This document shows positions 1-5,934 of a DNA stretch of 37,034 bases, piece after piece (positions within the stretch are counted from its first letter, which is position 1; each line of letters begins with the position of its first letter). Below the pieces are notes generated by a model. The model worked only from the letters and a program-made list of their open reading frames with translations. It was not told the origin of the DNA and did not search any database. Source of the stretch: a virus; IMG/VR virus record IMGVR_UViG_3300023223_000759, positions 1-37,034 of that record; one strand, 5' to 3'. The translations under genes and the position numbers were made by a program.

Positions 1-144
1 TTGCCACTATCGACTAATCCTTTTTTTTCTGGGTCGGTAAGTCCACTAAAGAATGTTTTATAAGCATCTATCCCTTTAGCGGCGCAATCCTTTCCGAGGT
101 CATATATTACGGCGGTCATGTCCTCTTCTTCTGGAACCACAATA
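1..144. repeat. Terminal direct repeat, left copy
   Basis: Bases 1-144 are identical to 36891-37034. The repeat lies inside a coding gene that stays open when the ends are joined. This suggests a circular or circularly permuted genome with overlapping contig ends rather than a functional terminal repeat. Unique length is then 36890 bp. Confidence 0.97.
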
Positions 145-560
145 TCCACGACTAACGGCTTTACATTATATAATATTCTCTTGCTTCTTGATGCTGATAA
201 AGGAATATTCATTTCTTTATCCATGTGGGACATATGACTAATTCTAATGCCGCCTACCTTTTTGCCCGCAAATATTACGTTTTGATCACCGTACAATGTC
301 AGAGATTTTCCTGTATATTTCACGGCATCCGGCCCCCATGCGCGAACCATAACGCGCCTCATACTTTTGCATGGCAGATACGGACGCCCATTGTCACCGT
401 CATAATGAACACTGACAGGCTGTTGATCGGTTGATTTTCCGGTGCTTGTTACTTTGGTTATGGTTATTGTTTTGCTGCCGGATACAAAATCTTCAAAATT
501 TTGTTGCTCTGATTTCGGCTCGATTGCCATATTGATGCGGTTTTGTTCTTGGATGGTCAT
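1..560 (-). CDS. Probable recombination partner protein, 5' part (gene continues across the join at 36890)
   Basis: Read leftward from the ATG at 560-558, through base 1 and on from 36890 to the stop at 36833, this is a 205-aa protein. The ATG overlaps the stop of the exonuclease gene (ATGA), so the two are translationally coupled. Conserved-looking blocks are GRPYLPCKSMRRVM (about residues 58-71) and GGIRISHMSHM (about 103-113). I recall this type of protein as a conserved unknown next to YqaJ/lambda-type exonucleases in phages. That position is the usual place for a single-strand annealing protein or ssDNA-binding protein. No Erf, RecT or Rad52 motif is recognisable, so a recombination role is inferred from context. 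The C-terminal third (about 145-205) is acidic and helical. Confidence 0.8.
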   Translation of the reverse strand, partial: MTIQEQNRINMAIEPKSEQQNFEDFVSGSKTITITKVTSTGKSTDQQPVSVHYDGDNGRPYLPCKSMRRVMVRAWGPDAVKYTGKSLTLYGDQNVIFAGKKVGGIRISHMSHMDKEMNIPLSASRSKRILYNVKPLVVDIVVPEEEDMTAVIYDLGKDCAAKGIDAYKTFFSGLTDPEKKGLVDSG

Positions 561-1273
561 ATCATCATCTCCGTTTCTATCTTCCTGCGAGGCGTCTGGG
601 TTAAGCGCGGATCGTTTGCCACGGCTTCCTCATATTTTTTCATATTCTCTTGTAAGGCACATTCGAATTCAATGGACGCTCCCTCTATTGCCTCTTGAAA
701 CTTCTCAATTGGTTCAACGCGAATTGTCACCATCTGGTTACCGTTGCAGAAACTCACAAAATCGCACCATTCCCGGCCCGAAACAAATAAACCAGCCTGA
801 ATCTGCATCATGTATTCGCTCGGGATAATGTCATCGGTGCGGCCCGTGATGTGATCCAAGATTGTTTTTATCTGGTATTTCGGAACCCTGGATTTGACTT
901 CCAACAACCCATCATCGCCAACCAAGGCATCCGGGGAATATCCAATGGGAAAACCCAATGCGGTATTGATAATAAACCCGCAATATTTAGTTTCACGGTT
1001 ATATTCTTTGCCGTATTGCTGGACCGCATATGGTTCGTCTTCGTGGCCCCGCATCATGTCAAATGACATATAGTTCGGATATATGGTTTCGTCGATGCGC
1101 TGCGATAATATTTCATCATAGAAAAGTCTGGTATTTGCAGCCGCCGAAAGTTTGAGGGTTTTCTCGGTTATGACGTTTTTAAAGACACTGGCGGACAATA
1201 TGCCGTGTTTAAGACGGAGCCACTCATCTGTACCTTGGGTTATGTCGTAATAGTATTTTATTTCATCGGTCAT
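557..1273 (-). CDS. YqaJ/lambda-exonuclease-type recombination nuclease
   Basis: A 238-aa protein of the PD-(D/E)XK viral recombinase family (YqaJ/lambda exonuclease). Visible motifs are QGTDEW at 13-18, a SAS block at 27-29, GHEDEPYA at 76-83, and the metal-binding core YSPDAL (D115) followed by LLEVKS (E125, K127). MQIQAGLFVSG near 156-166 matches the helix after the core. Such enzymes resect double-stranded ends to give 3' tails for single-strand annealing, and normally work with a partner encoded next door. Here the stop overlaps the ATG of the 205-aa partner candidate, and its own ATG overlaps the stop of the gene at 1270. Length is normal for the family and all catalytic residues are present. 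Expected use: recombination and concatemer formation for headful packaging. Confidence 0.93.
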   Translation of the reverse strand: MTDEIKYYYDITQGTDEWLRLKHGILSASVFKNVITEKTLKLSAAANTRLFYDEILSQRIDETIYPNYMSFDMMRGHEDEPYAVQQYGKEYNRETKYCGFIINTALGFPIGYSPDALVGDDGLLEVKSRVPKYQIKTILDHITGRTDDIIPSEYMMQIQAGLFVSGREWCDFVSFCNGNQMVTIRVEPIEKFQEAIEGASIEFECALQENMKKYEEAVANDPRLTQTPRRKIETEMMI

Positions 1274-1542
1274 CCGTCCAACCCCTTCGCTTTGGCAATA
1301 GCGGCCTGAATGATTTCCAATTCATGTTCTGCGCTGGCCCAACCCTTAAGCCACTTCTCGGCCTTTTCCAGAGCTTCCAGCATGTCGGGGGCGGCGGCTA
1401 TTAATTTGGCGTTGGCCAACGCTTGATTAAAATTATCATGGCAGGCACTTAAAATATCGTGATTAAGCTCTCGCGTTTCTGAGGCGGTCCCCACAAATGG
1501 CCCGTCTGCAACCCACGGCCCCGGAGTATATTTCTCACTCAT
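1270..1542 (-). CDS. Conserved phage protein of the 'TPGPW' type, unknown function
   Basis: A 90-aa protein beginning MSEKYTPGPW and carrying a central ANAKLIAAAPDMLEALE block, both typical of a widespread phage protein family of unknown function. An upstream in-frame ATG at 1554 exists. I chose 1542 because GGAAAAG precedes it at good spacing and because this ATG overlaps the stop of the small membrane gene at 1539 (ATGA). The C-terminal half is predicted helical and alanine-rich. It is coupled to the exonuclease gene through a second ATGA overlap at 1273. Confidence 0.82.
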   Translation of the reverse strand: MSEKYTPGPWVADGPFVGTASETRELNHDILSACHDNFNQALANAKLIAAAPDMLEALEKAEKWLKGWASAEHELEIIQAAIAKAKGLDG

Positions 1543-1670
1543 TTGCTTTTCCATTCAATTATTGCCTGATTGCCCGGTTCTACCATTGCAAAACATCCAA
1601 AGAGACCGCCGAAGAATACCGGGAACAGAAGCGCACCCCATATCATGTATTTGATAAATTCGCGGGTCAT
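1539..1670 (-). CDS. Small membrane protein, 43 aa
   Basis: Reads MTREFIKYMIWGALLFPVFF and onward, with a single hydrophobic segment of about 20 residues (about 8-30) and a short charged C-terminus ending EWKSK. AAGGA lies 6 bases before the ATG. The stop overlaps the next ATG (ATGA), and the stop of the YopX-like gene is one base upstream. Tight coupling on both sides argues it is real despite its size. No family is recognised. Confidence 0.72.
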   Translation of the reverse strand: MTREFIKYMIWGALLFPVFFGGLFGCFAMVEPGNQAIIEWKSK

Positions 1671-1671
1671 G

Positions 1672-2076
1672 TTAATTCCTTAACAGTTCGGGGTTTTCAT
1701 GGGTGTTGCCGATTACTTTACATTTATCAAGATTATATCTAGAAACATTATATTCACCTCGTTTGAATATCACAGGGACACGACCCATATAATTATATTT
1801 AACATCCAAAATATCCCCCTCATAAATATCAGTGCCGGTCTTGTCCTTTAAACCAGTGAATTGCTCGAGAGATATAATCTCAGCTTCTTCTGATCTTGTG
1901 TATTGCTCATGCTCACCGTTAACACACTCATCAATCAAGTGGTCGATATAGAATACAACCTTTCCATACTCAAAAGTAAGATGGCATTCATTGAAATCTT
2001 CTTTCGCGCCTGTTGACCATTTGCAAAGCTCATCATCCAACATTGCCCAAATTCTAAATTTAAGTTCTCTGCTCAT
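1672..2076 (-). CDS. YopX-family protein
   Basis: A 134-aa protein that opens MSRELKFRIW and carries EQFTGLKDKTGTDIYEGDIL at about residues 71-90. This is the signature of the YopX family, common in phages of many hosts and of unknown biochemical function. Its length is normal. The ATG overlaps the stop of the 86-aa gene upstream, and the start codon context (ATGAGC) is the one used throughout this arm. It probably belongs to the accessory part of the leftward transcript from the promoter at 2378-2406. Confidence 0.88.
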   Translation of the reverse strand: MSRELKFRIWAMLDDELCKWSTGAKEDFNECHLTFEYGKVVFYIDHLIDECVNGEHEQYTRSEEAEIISLEQFTGLKDKTGTDIYEGDILDVKYNYMGRVPVIFKRGEYNVSRYNLDKCKVIGNTHENPELLRN

Positions 2077-2333
2077 GATAATTTGTCCTCCGCTTCTTTT
2101 TCAACCATTGATGCCAACGAAATCATGTCAGTGCTTGCAAATTTACGTATGAAGACGTCCTTAAATTCGCCGTGACAGTCGATGCCATCGTTGCCAATAA
2201 CCTCAATATCATCCATCTGCCATTCCGCATCGTAATCGGCTGACATAGTTTCTGAAAACCGGGAGAAAGTTGCGTTTACGTCCCATGACGCGCCGGCATA
2301 ATGAAATGTGAAACTTGCTGTTTGTGTAATCAT
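2073..2333 (-). CDS. Hypothetical protein, 86 aa
   Basis: The open frame extends to 2387, but the ATG at 2333 is preceded by AGGATAAG at good spacing. The longer start would lie at or upstream of the predicted -10 element, so 2333 is preferred. The sequence starts MITQTASFTFHYAGASWDVN and looks beta-rich in its first half, with a helical acidic tail. It is the first leftward gene after the 2378-2406 promoter. No family is recognised. Confidence 0.72.
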   Translation of the reverse strand: MITQTASFTFHYAGASWDVNATFSRFSETMSADYDAEWQMDDIEVIGNDGIDCHGEFKDVFIRKFASTDMISLASMVEKEAEDKLS

Positions 2334-2377
2334 AATCTTATCCTGTGTGTTGTGAGATTTTCCGTTCTCATAAGAAA

Positions 2378-2406
2378 ACAATAGCAAGATACTTGTTCAG
2401 TGTCAA
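2378..2406 (-). promoter_or_regulatory. Leftward sigma70-type promoter
   Basis: On the minus strand: TTGACA (2406-2401, perfect -35), a 17-bp spacer, then TATTGT (2383-2378, 4 of 6). It sits 45 bp upstream of the ATG at 2333 and is the strongest promoter match in the window. It would serve the YopX, exonuclease and recombination genes and read on across the join. Confidence 0.72.
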
Positions 2407-2460
2407 CAACAAACTTGACTTAAATAAAGTTTTTAATTACATTGTCCATGTTAGAAACAT
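2393..2460. promoter_or_regulatory. Candidate operator region with three inverted repeats
   Basis: Three palindromes lie between the divergent genes: TTGTT-7-AACAA (2393-2409, over the leftward -35), AAACTT-10-AAGTTT (2411-2432, over the rightward -35 and spacer) and ATGTT-AGA-AACAT (2448-2460, near the regulator start). They differ in sequence, so not all need bind the same protein. The product of the gene at 2477 is the obvious candidate ligand. Confidence 0.5.
2415..2443 (+). promoter_or_regulatory. Rightward promoter for the HTH regulator
   Basis: TTGACT (2415-2420), 17-bp spacer, TACATT (2438-2443, 4 of 6). It lies back to back with the leftward promoter, the -35 boxes being 8 bp apart, and 34 bp upstream of the regulator ATG. 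An inverted repeat spans the spacer. Confidence 0.6.
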
Positions 2461-2476
2461 TTAAGGAAACGGCTTT

Positions 2477-2683
2477 ATGACAAAAACACAGAAGATATTG
2501 GTTAAGTTGAAACAGAGGCTTGTCGGATGTCGGCTATCGTTCGCCGATCTTTCCCGATGTTCTGGCATTACTGAAGGCGCAATTTCGAGGGGCTTTAATG
2601 GAAAGACTCTGGCCATGAAGCCCGAAATATTGGAATTGCTTAAACTGAAAACTGACGAATTAACCCAACATAAAAAGGGGTAA
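2477..2683 (+). CDS. Small Cro/CI-type HTH regulator
   Basis: A 68-aa basic protein and the only rightward gene in the left arm. A helix-turn-helix is visible at about residues 20-45 (FADLSRCSGITEGAISRGFN), in the place and pattern of Xre/Cro DNA-binding domains. There is no dimerisation or cleavage domain like that of full CI repressors, so it is closer to Cro or a single-domain repressor. AAGGAAAC precedes the ATG. It is transcribed divergently from the leftward operon with palindromes between, so it probably represses one or both promoters. Whether it supports lysogeny cannot be told: no integrase was found. Confidence 0.78.
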   Translation: MTKTQKILVKLKQRLVGCRLSFADLSRCSGITEGAISRGFNGKTLAMKPEILELLKLKTDELTQHKKG

Positions 2684-2694
2684 TCTGTAATAGG

Positions 2695-3084
2695 TTATTT
2701 CGTTAAATTATACCGGTGCATTATGTCTATGAAATCATCCAGGTTATCAACTATGTAATAGGGCTGGTTTAATGCCTCAACACGGTCCTGAAAAACAATT
2801 TGCGCATCTGACTGGACGCCTCCGCGCTGGTCAACTATTTTCTTTCCGCGCTTACCCATTTTGTAAGTTGTCGGGCGCTTTACTTCAATATAGAGATTAA
2901 TCAGACCGCCGTCATTCCAGACAAATATTAAATCACTCACACCATCAAGTAGCCCTGTAGCCTTAAGCCCGCCCATATTGTGAACAGGGTTTCTCTCATT
3001 CGGGGTTGACCAATAAACAACATCGGGCTTAATTTGCCACGCACACCATTGGATGATTGATTTTTGGACATCGCTTTCTTTCAT
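2695..3084 (-). CDS. VRR-NUC domain nuclease
   Basis: A 129-aa protein of the VRR-NUC branch of the PD-(D/E)XK nucleases. GVSDLIF at 48-54 gives the catalytic Asp (D51), IEVKRP at 66-71 gives Glu67 and Lys69, and QSDAQ at 91-95 is the usual C-terminal motif. Members act on branched DNA or as structure-specific nucleases, so a role in resolving replication or recombination intermediates before packaging is likely. An upstream GTG at 3105 is in frame, but the ATG at 3084 overlaps the stop of the 25-aa peptide gene (ATGA), which fits the coupling seen throughout this arm. Confidence 0.88.
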   Translation of the reverse strand: MKESDVQKSIIQWCAWQIKPDVVYWSTPNERNPVHNMGGLKATGLLDGVSDLIFVWNDGGLINLYIEVKRPTTYKMGKRGKKIVDQRGGVQSDAQIVFQDRVEALNQPYYIVDNLDDFIDIMHRYNLTK

Positions 3085-3158
3085 ATCGCCGCTACCCACA
3101 CCCACACCACGAAAAAGACCACTATCAGGGTTATAAAACTGTGATTATGTCTATGCAT
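3081..3158 (-). CDS. Tiny membrane peptide, 25 aa
   Basis: Reads MHRHNHSFITLIVVFFVVWV then WVAAI: a short His-rich N-terminus and one hydrophobic helix. AAGGAAAG lies 5 bases before the ATG and the stop overlaps the nuclease ATG. It may act as a leader that couples translation, as a membrane-active peptide, or both. Called from context; no family is known. Confidence 0.58.
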   Translation of the reverse strand: MHRHNHSFITLIVVFFVVWVWVAAI

Positions 3159-3216
3159 CGTCTTTCCTTATAAAATATGCAGGAGCTAAATCGCCAAACT
3201 TGCCCCCGCTAGGTGA

Positions 3217-3253
3217 TCACAACATCTGCTTTAGGGTTGGTTTAATGTTGTGA
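3217..3253. repeat. 9-bp inverted repeat / stem-loop in an intergenic gap
   Basis: TCACAACAT (3217-3225) and ATGTTGTGA (3245-3253) are perfect complements with a 19-base loop. The palindrome GTGATCAC (3213-3220) overlaps its left arm. It lies in the 107-bp gap 3159-3265, which has no credible gene. There is no T-run, so an operator or mRNA stem-loop is more likely than a terminator. Confidence 0.55.
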
Positions 3254-3265
3254 GTTTTATGGTCG

Positions 3266-3511
3266 TCACAGTTTATCTCCGTCAATTGAAATAATATCGC
3301 TCCAAGGATATTGGCTTTTGTCATCCGTTACGATTCTGTTCGCGCACAGTCTTGTCATGGTGCTTGCTATTGTTTGATTTGCAGATGCCTCAAAACATGA
3401 AAACCGTTTATGTAGCCGTAACACGCTTAGAACAGCCTCGTCATTGGCTTGGTCTTTTCCGCTTAAATCATCAATACCTACTGAAAAGCTATCTACATGA
3501 ACCACGCTCAT
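3266..3511 (-). CDS. Hypothetical protein, 81 aa, with PWSDIIS C-terminus
   Basis: The frame is open to 3568, but the ATG at 3511 has GGAGAAAC in front and overlaps the stop of the 41-aa gene (ATGA). The middle is helical (QTIASTMTRLCANRIVTDD), followed by YPWSDIIS close to the end. The 111-aa protein at 5931 ends with a similar PWNDIIS block, so the two may share a C-terminal module. Function unknown. Confidence 0.72.
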   Translation of the reverse strand: MSVVHVDSFSVGIDDLSGKDQANDEAVLSVLRLHKRFSCFEASANQTIASTMTRLCANRIVTDDKSQYPWSDIISIDGDKL

Positions 3512-3633
3512 CTTAGTTTCTCCAAATCCGCAATAAGATCTGCTATTGAATATTCTTTTCCAACCCAAACATATTTATTGAATTGAGGATTTTTCCCTTT
3601 GAGCTTACGAATAATTATTTGTAAATCACTCAT
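3508..3633 (-). CDS. Hypothetical protein, 41 aa
   Basis: Begins MSDLQIIIRKLKGKNPQFNK and ends LADLEKLR. AAGGAACTC precedes the ATG. Its ATG overlaps the stop of the gene at 3630 and its stop overlaps the ATG of the gene at 3266, so it fits exactly between two neighbours. A small basic-to-acidic helical protein of unknown role. Confidence 0.68.
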   Translation of the reverse strand: MSDLQIIIRKLKGKNPQFNKYVWVGKEYSIADLIADLEKLR

Positions 3634-3815
3634 CTTTGAGTTCCTTTATATTTTTTCATAAGTTGTTTTTTGGCAATCTTCATAGCCTCAATATGCCACC
3701 GTTTATAATCAGGATAAAAAATATTTGTGGTATGATTATCGCAGGGCAAGTTACGGAGACAAAGCGTGTATATCTCTTTTAAAGTATTGCGGAGATCATT
3801 CTCACGATTGCTCAT
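3630..3815 (-). CDS. Hypothetical protein, 61 aa
   Basis: A basic protein with three cysteine or histidine positions scattered in the middle (CLRNLPCDNHTT). The start ATGAGCAAT overlaps the stop of the gene at 3812. The junction CAAAACAAATGAGCAAT is nearly the same as the junctions at 3997 and 4382. The tail is Lys-rich. No family recognised. Confidence 0.72.
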   Translation of the reverse strand: MSNRENDLRNTLKEIYTLCLRNLPCDNHTTNIFYPDYKRWHIEAMKIAKKQLMKKYKGTQR

Positions 3816-3997
3816 TTGTTTTGGCCTTTTAATATTTCCCTAATGTCAAAAACATCGGATTCCTGTGCTGCGTCATCTATTATCTTTTCAAGACGTTCAA
3901 TTTCATCCGCCGCATTAAATAACCACCTAATATATTTATGAATAGATATATGGTTACCAAGTGCCACACTCCGTAAGTTATCTACAAAATTACTCAT
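3812..3997 (-). CDS. Hypothetical protein, 61 aa
   Basis: The frame extends to 4069, but the upstream part lies in another gene (3994-4134). The ATG at 3997 overlaps that gene's stop and follows GAGGCAAGACAA. The protein begins MSNFVDNLRSVALGNHISIH and contains an acidic helix (ADEIERLEKIIDDAAQ), possibly a short coiled coil. Unknown role. Confidence 0.7.
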   Translation of the reverse strand: MSNFVDNLRSVALGNHISIHKYIRWLFNAADEIERLEKIIDDAAQESDVFDIREILKGQNK

Positions 3998-4134
3998 TTG
4001 TCTTGCCTCGCAATTTCCTGTTTTGATATCTTGTGCTTTAGTCTGGAGAGCTTTTTCACGATGCACCATTCTTTCCAGCGGCCCTCATAAATACATCCCG
4101 GCCCATGCCCTTTACCTTTGGGTTTCCCGCTCAT
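3994..4134 (-). CDS. Hypothetical basic protein, 46 aa
   Basis: Starts MSGKPKGKGHGPGCIYEGRW and continues with a Lys/Arg-rich helix ending EIARQDK. Two tryptophans, two cysteines and the basic tail would suit a nucleic-acid or protein-binding mini-protein. GGAGAAAC precedes it, and TAATG joins it to the upstream gene. Its last codons and the next start share the CAAGACAAATGAG junction found again at 4382. Unknown function. Confidence 0.65.
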   Translation of the reverse strand: MSGKPKGKGHGPGCIYEGRWKEWCIVKKLSRLKHKISKQEIARQDK

Positions 4135-4382
4135 TAGTGTTTCTCCACGAATTGGTTTAAAATCTTCTCATCGAAGAAATGCGGCGAAGGCCAACCCCCA
4201 AATTCGGCTTGCAAATTAAGGCTGGTCACGAATTGACGAAGCTCTGATAATACATCAAACTTTTCACCACCGATTCTTCCGAGAAGATACTTTTCAAGGT
4301 TTTCGCTGTCCTGAAAGCATGTGCTACATTCGGGGTCATCACATATTTTATGATGCTGTACTGGTGAGGTTAAATTGCTCAT
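4134..4382 (-). CDS. Hypothetical protein, 82 aa, Cys/His N-terminus
   Basis: Start at 4382 chosen because this ATG overlaps the stop of the gene at 4379 and follows GTGGGATCAAGACAA; the longer frame to 4397 would add five residues. The N-terminus carries HHKICDDPECSTCFQ, a spacing that could bind zinc. The rest is helical (VLSELRQFVTSLNLQAEF). Unknown role. Confidence 0.7.
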   Translation of the reverse strand: MSNLTSPVQHHKICDDPECSTCFQDSENLEKYLLGRIGGEKFDVLSELRQFVTSLNLQAEFGGWPSPHFFDEKILNQFVEKH

Positions 4383-4654
4383 TTGTCTTGATCCCACTGG
4401 ATAGTCAATTTTTCGTCACGAATTTCGACAGCCCTAATATTTTTCATAGATATTTGTATGAAAGAATTATCTTCTTGTTTGTCAATATGATGCGATGTAG
4501 TTCCAAGCCCGACATCATTAAGGGCGTTTAAAAGAGGAATAGCTTTTTTATTAGCTACAAATTTATTGCCGCCAATTTCGACCACTTTATGACTATTTGT
4601 TAATTCGTGATGGTGGTTGCACCATACGTATTCTTTTGAAGGCTTGGTGCTCAT
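4379..4654 (-). CDS. Hypothetical phage protein, 91 aa
   Basis: Starts MSTKPSKEYVWCNHHHEL. The middle part (ALNDVGLGTTSHH) and the C-terminal strand-rich part (ISMKNIRAVEIRDEKLTIQW) resemble a small conserved phage protein family of unknown function that I cannot name. Its last codons overlap the next start through the CAAGACAAATGAG junction. The Cys-His cluster near residues 12-16 might bind metal. Confidence 0.74.
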   Translation of the reverse strand: MSTKPSKEYVWCNHHHELTNSHKVVEIGGNKFVANKKAIPLLNALNDVGLGTTSHHIDKQEDNSFIQISMKNIRAVEIRDEKLTIQWDQDK

Positions 4655-4662
4655 TAAAAAAC

Positions 4663-4755
4663 CTATCCTATATGTGAAAGAATTGGCGCTATGATGAACG
4701 CGGCAACCGCCGCCGACACTAACGCCACAAATATTATTGATTTAATCATGCTCAT
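4663..4755 (-). CDS. Tiny membrane peptide, 30 aa
   Basis: Reads MSMIKSIIFVALVSAAVAAF and continues IIAPILSHIG: one strongly hydrophobic helix after a short positive N-terminus. GGAGATTT precedes the ATG, which shares one base with the stop of the gene at 4755 (TAATG). It fills the only gap of this size in the array. Could be a membrane-active or host-interaction peptide; no homolog is known to me. Confidence 0.62.
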   Translation of the reverse strand: MSMIKSIIFVALVSAAVAAFIIAPILSHIG

Positions 4756-5030
4756 TAGTATAAATCTCCTTCTGATACATGTTTAAACCATTCTACTTCT
4801 TTTCGGATGTAAGACCACTCAGAAAGTAGGGCGTCTTTATTCACGGTATTGACAACATCCGGCACCATGTCCGTTGCCTGGAATACGCCATTAGAGATTT
4901 TAACTGATGTTATATATTCAATATGAGGATGGGTAGGCAAAGCATTAAGCCATTTTTCAATCTCATCCAACTTTTTTGATATATAAATATTAGCTTCTTC
5001 ATAAAATTCTTTCTGGGTTCTGTCGCTCAT
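4755..5030 (-). CDS. Hypothetical protein, 91 aa
   Basis: Begins MSDRTQKEFYEEANIYISKK; the N-terminal half is an acidic helix and the C-terminal half has ALLSEWSYIRKEVEWF. ATG overlaps the stop of the upstream gene by one base (TAATG). No family recognised; soluble, acidic. Confidence 0.75.
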   Translation of the reverse strand: MSDRTQKEFYEEANIYISKKLDEIEKWLNALPTHPHIEYITSVKISNGVFQATDMVPDVVNTVNKDALLSEWSYIRKEVEWFKHVSEGDLY

Positions 5031-5197
5031 TAGAAATTCCCATAACTTCTGTTGTCTTGTTGAAAATGTTTACGGTCGGCTTCTCGCTGCATTACCTCAC
5101 GCTTGTAGCTGTCCCAAGTATCAACCTCTTTTTGTGCAGCATCGATTACACGCTCAAGCCATTCAGCATTGCCGCTCGTCTTCGTGTTGTCAGTCAT
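5030..5197 (-). CDS. Hypothetical protein, 55 aa
   Basis: Start taken at 5197 (MTDNTKTSGNAEWLERVIDA) because GCGGAGTT precedes it; the longer start at 5215 lies well inside the upstream gene. Charged and helical throughout, with a KREVMQREADRKHFQQ segment. It overlaps the upstream gene by 8 bases. Unknown role. Confidence 0.66.
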   Translation of the reverse strand: MTDNTKTSGNAEWLERVIDAAQKEVDTWDSYKREVMQREADRKHFQQDNRSYGNF

Positions 5198-5423
5198 TTG
5201 GAAACTCCGCTTCACATTTTAAAATTTGAAAAACTTCTTCACGTAACTTGTGCGCAAAGCCGTGTATTATTTCTCCTTGTCCTTCCATCCCCACAACCCT
5301 AAGCCGCTCTCCGTGGCTGTGCATCTCTGCAACAAGCGAATTGAGAAAATTAATACTTGCTTTAAACGCAACTTCTTTTGTTGCGAATGGCAAGCGGTTA
5401 GGCACTGGGGGTATGATGCTCAT
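5190..5423 (-). CDS. Hypothetical protein, 77 aa
   Basis: Starts MSIIPPVPNRLPFATKEVAF, then mostly helical. ATG overlaps the stop of the gene at 5420. The junction (GGAGCAACTCAAATGAGC) matches that at 6266 except for one base. No family recognised. Confidence 0.74.
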   Translation of the reverse strand: MSIIPPVPNRLPFATKEVAFKASINFLNSLVAEMHSHGERLRVVGMEGQGEIIHGFAHKLREEVFQILKCEAEFPND

Positions 5424-5695
5424 TTGAGTTGCTCCATAATTTCATCTAATGATATGGTGGTTTCATCCGCCCCGGCCCGGTTATGAGATATGAGTTCTTC
5501 CAAAGAGTTGCTATAATAACAACTTGTCCCCTTCTTAATAGCTCTGTCAATCCGCGCATCAACTGGTACGGCGCTATATAAACTTCTATGACGTTCTCTC
5601 ATTTGTTTTTCAGTCATAGCATGAGAGACAGGAGCGTCAACTATTGAAGACCACATAAAAAAAACACCATCCTTGTGGCAAATAAATCTACCCAT
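5420..5695 (-). CDS. Hypothetical protein, 91 aa
   Basis: Start at 5695 (MGRFICHKDGVFFMWSSIVD) is supported by GGAGATAATA; the frame is open to 5746, but that part overlaps the upstream gene without a ribosome site. An N-terminal beta hairpin is followed by charged helices. It ends EIMEQLK, similar to the ILEQIK end of the 50-aa gene at 6263, and the DNA around these two stops is alike. Unknown role. Confidence 0.72.
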   Translation of the reverse strand: MGRFICHKDGVFFMWSSIVDAPVSHAMTEKQMRERHRSLYSAVPVDARIDRAIKKGTSCYYSNSLEELISHNRAGADETTISLDEIMEQLK

Positions 5696-5712
5696 TATTA
5701 TCTCCGCTCGTC

Positions 5713-5934
5713 TTATTTGTCGGCATTTTGTAATTCCTTTTTCCACAGTGGTCTAAAAAACCCTCCGCCATTATAAATCATCGGTGTTTCAAAGTTTTTG
5801 TAGCCTCTAAATTTTAAAATTAATGCACCAATAAAAGTCTGATGTGATGCGTATATCCAACGTTTGCCAAGATCATCAAAAGGTATCTTTGAAACCCTGA
5901 TCCCATTCTTTTCAAAGTACGGCTTCACGCTCAT
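5713..5934 (-). CDS. Hypothetical protein, 73 aa
   Basis: The ATG at 5934 overlaps the stop of the gene at 5931. Begins MSVKPYFEKNGIRVSKIPFD and is basic and aromatic-rich (GGGFFRPLWKKELQ near the end). Likely soluble; no family recognised. Confidence 0.7.
   Translation of the reverse strand: MSVKPYFEKNGIRVSKIPFDDLGKRWIYASHQTFIGALILKFRGYKNFETPMIYNGGGFFRPLWKKELQNADK

Noticed and set aside
1-144. Functional terminal repeat as in T7-like phages
   Set aside because: No T7-type RNA polymerase or DNA polymerase, P22-type packaging genes, and the repeat falls inside an open gene.
442-828. Plus-strand frames across the exonuclease and partner genes
   Set aside because: Antisense to genes with clear motifs; no ribosome site and no protein-like content.
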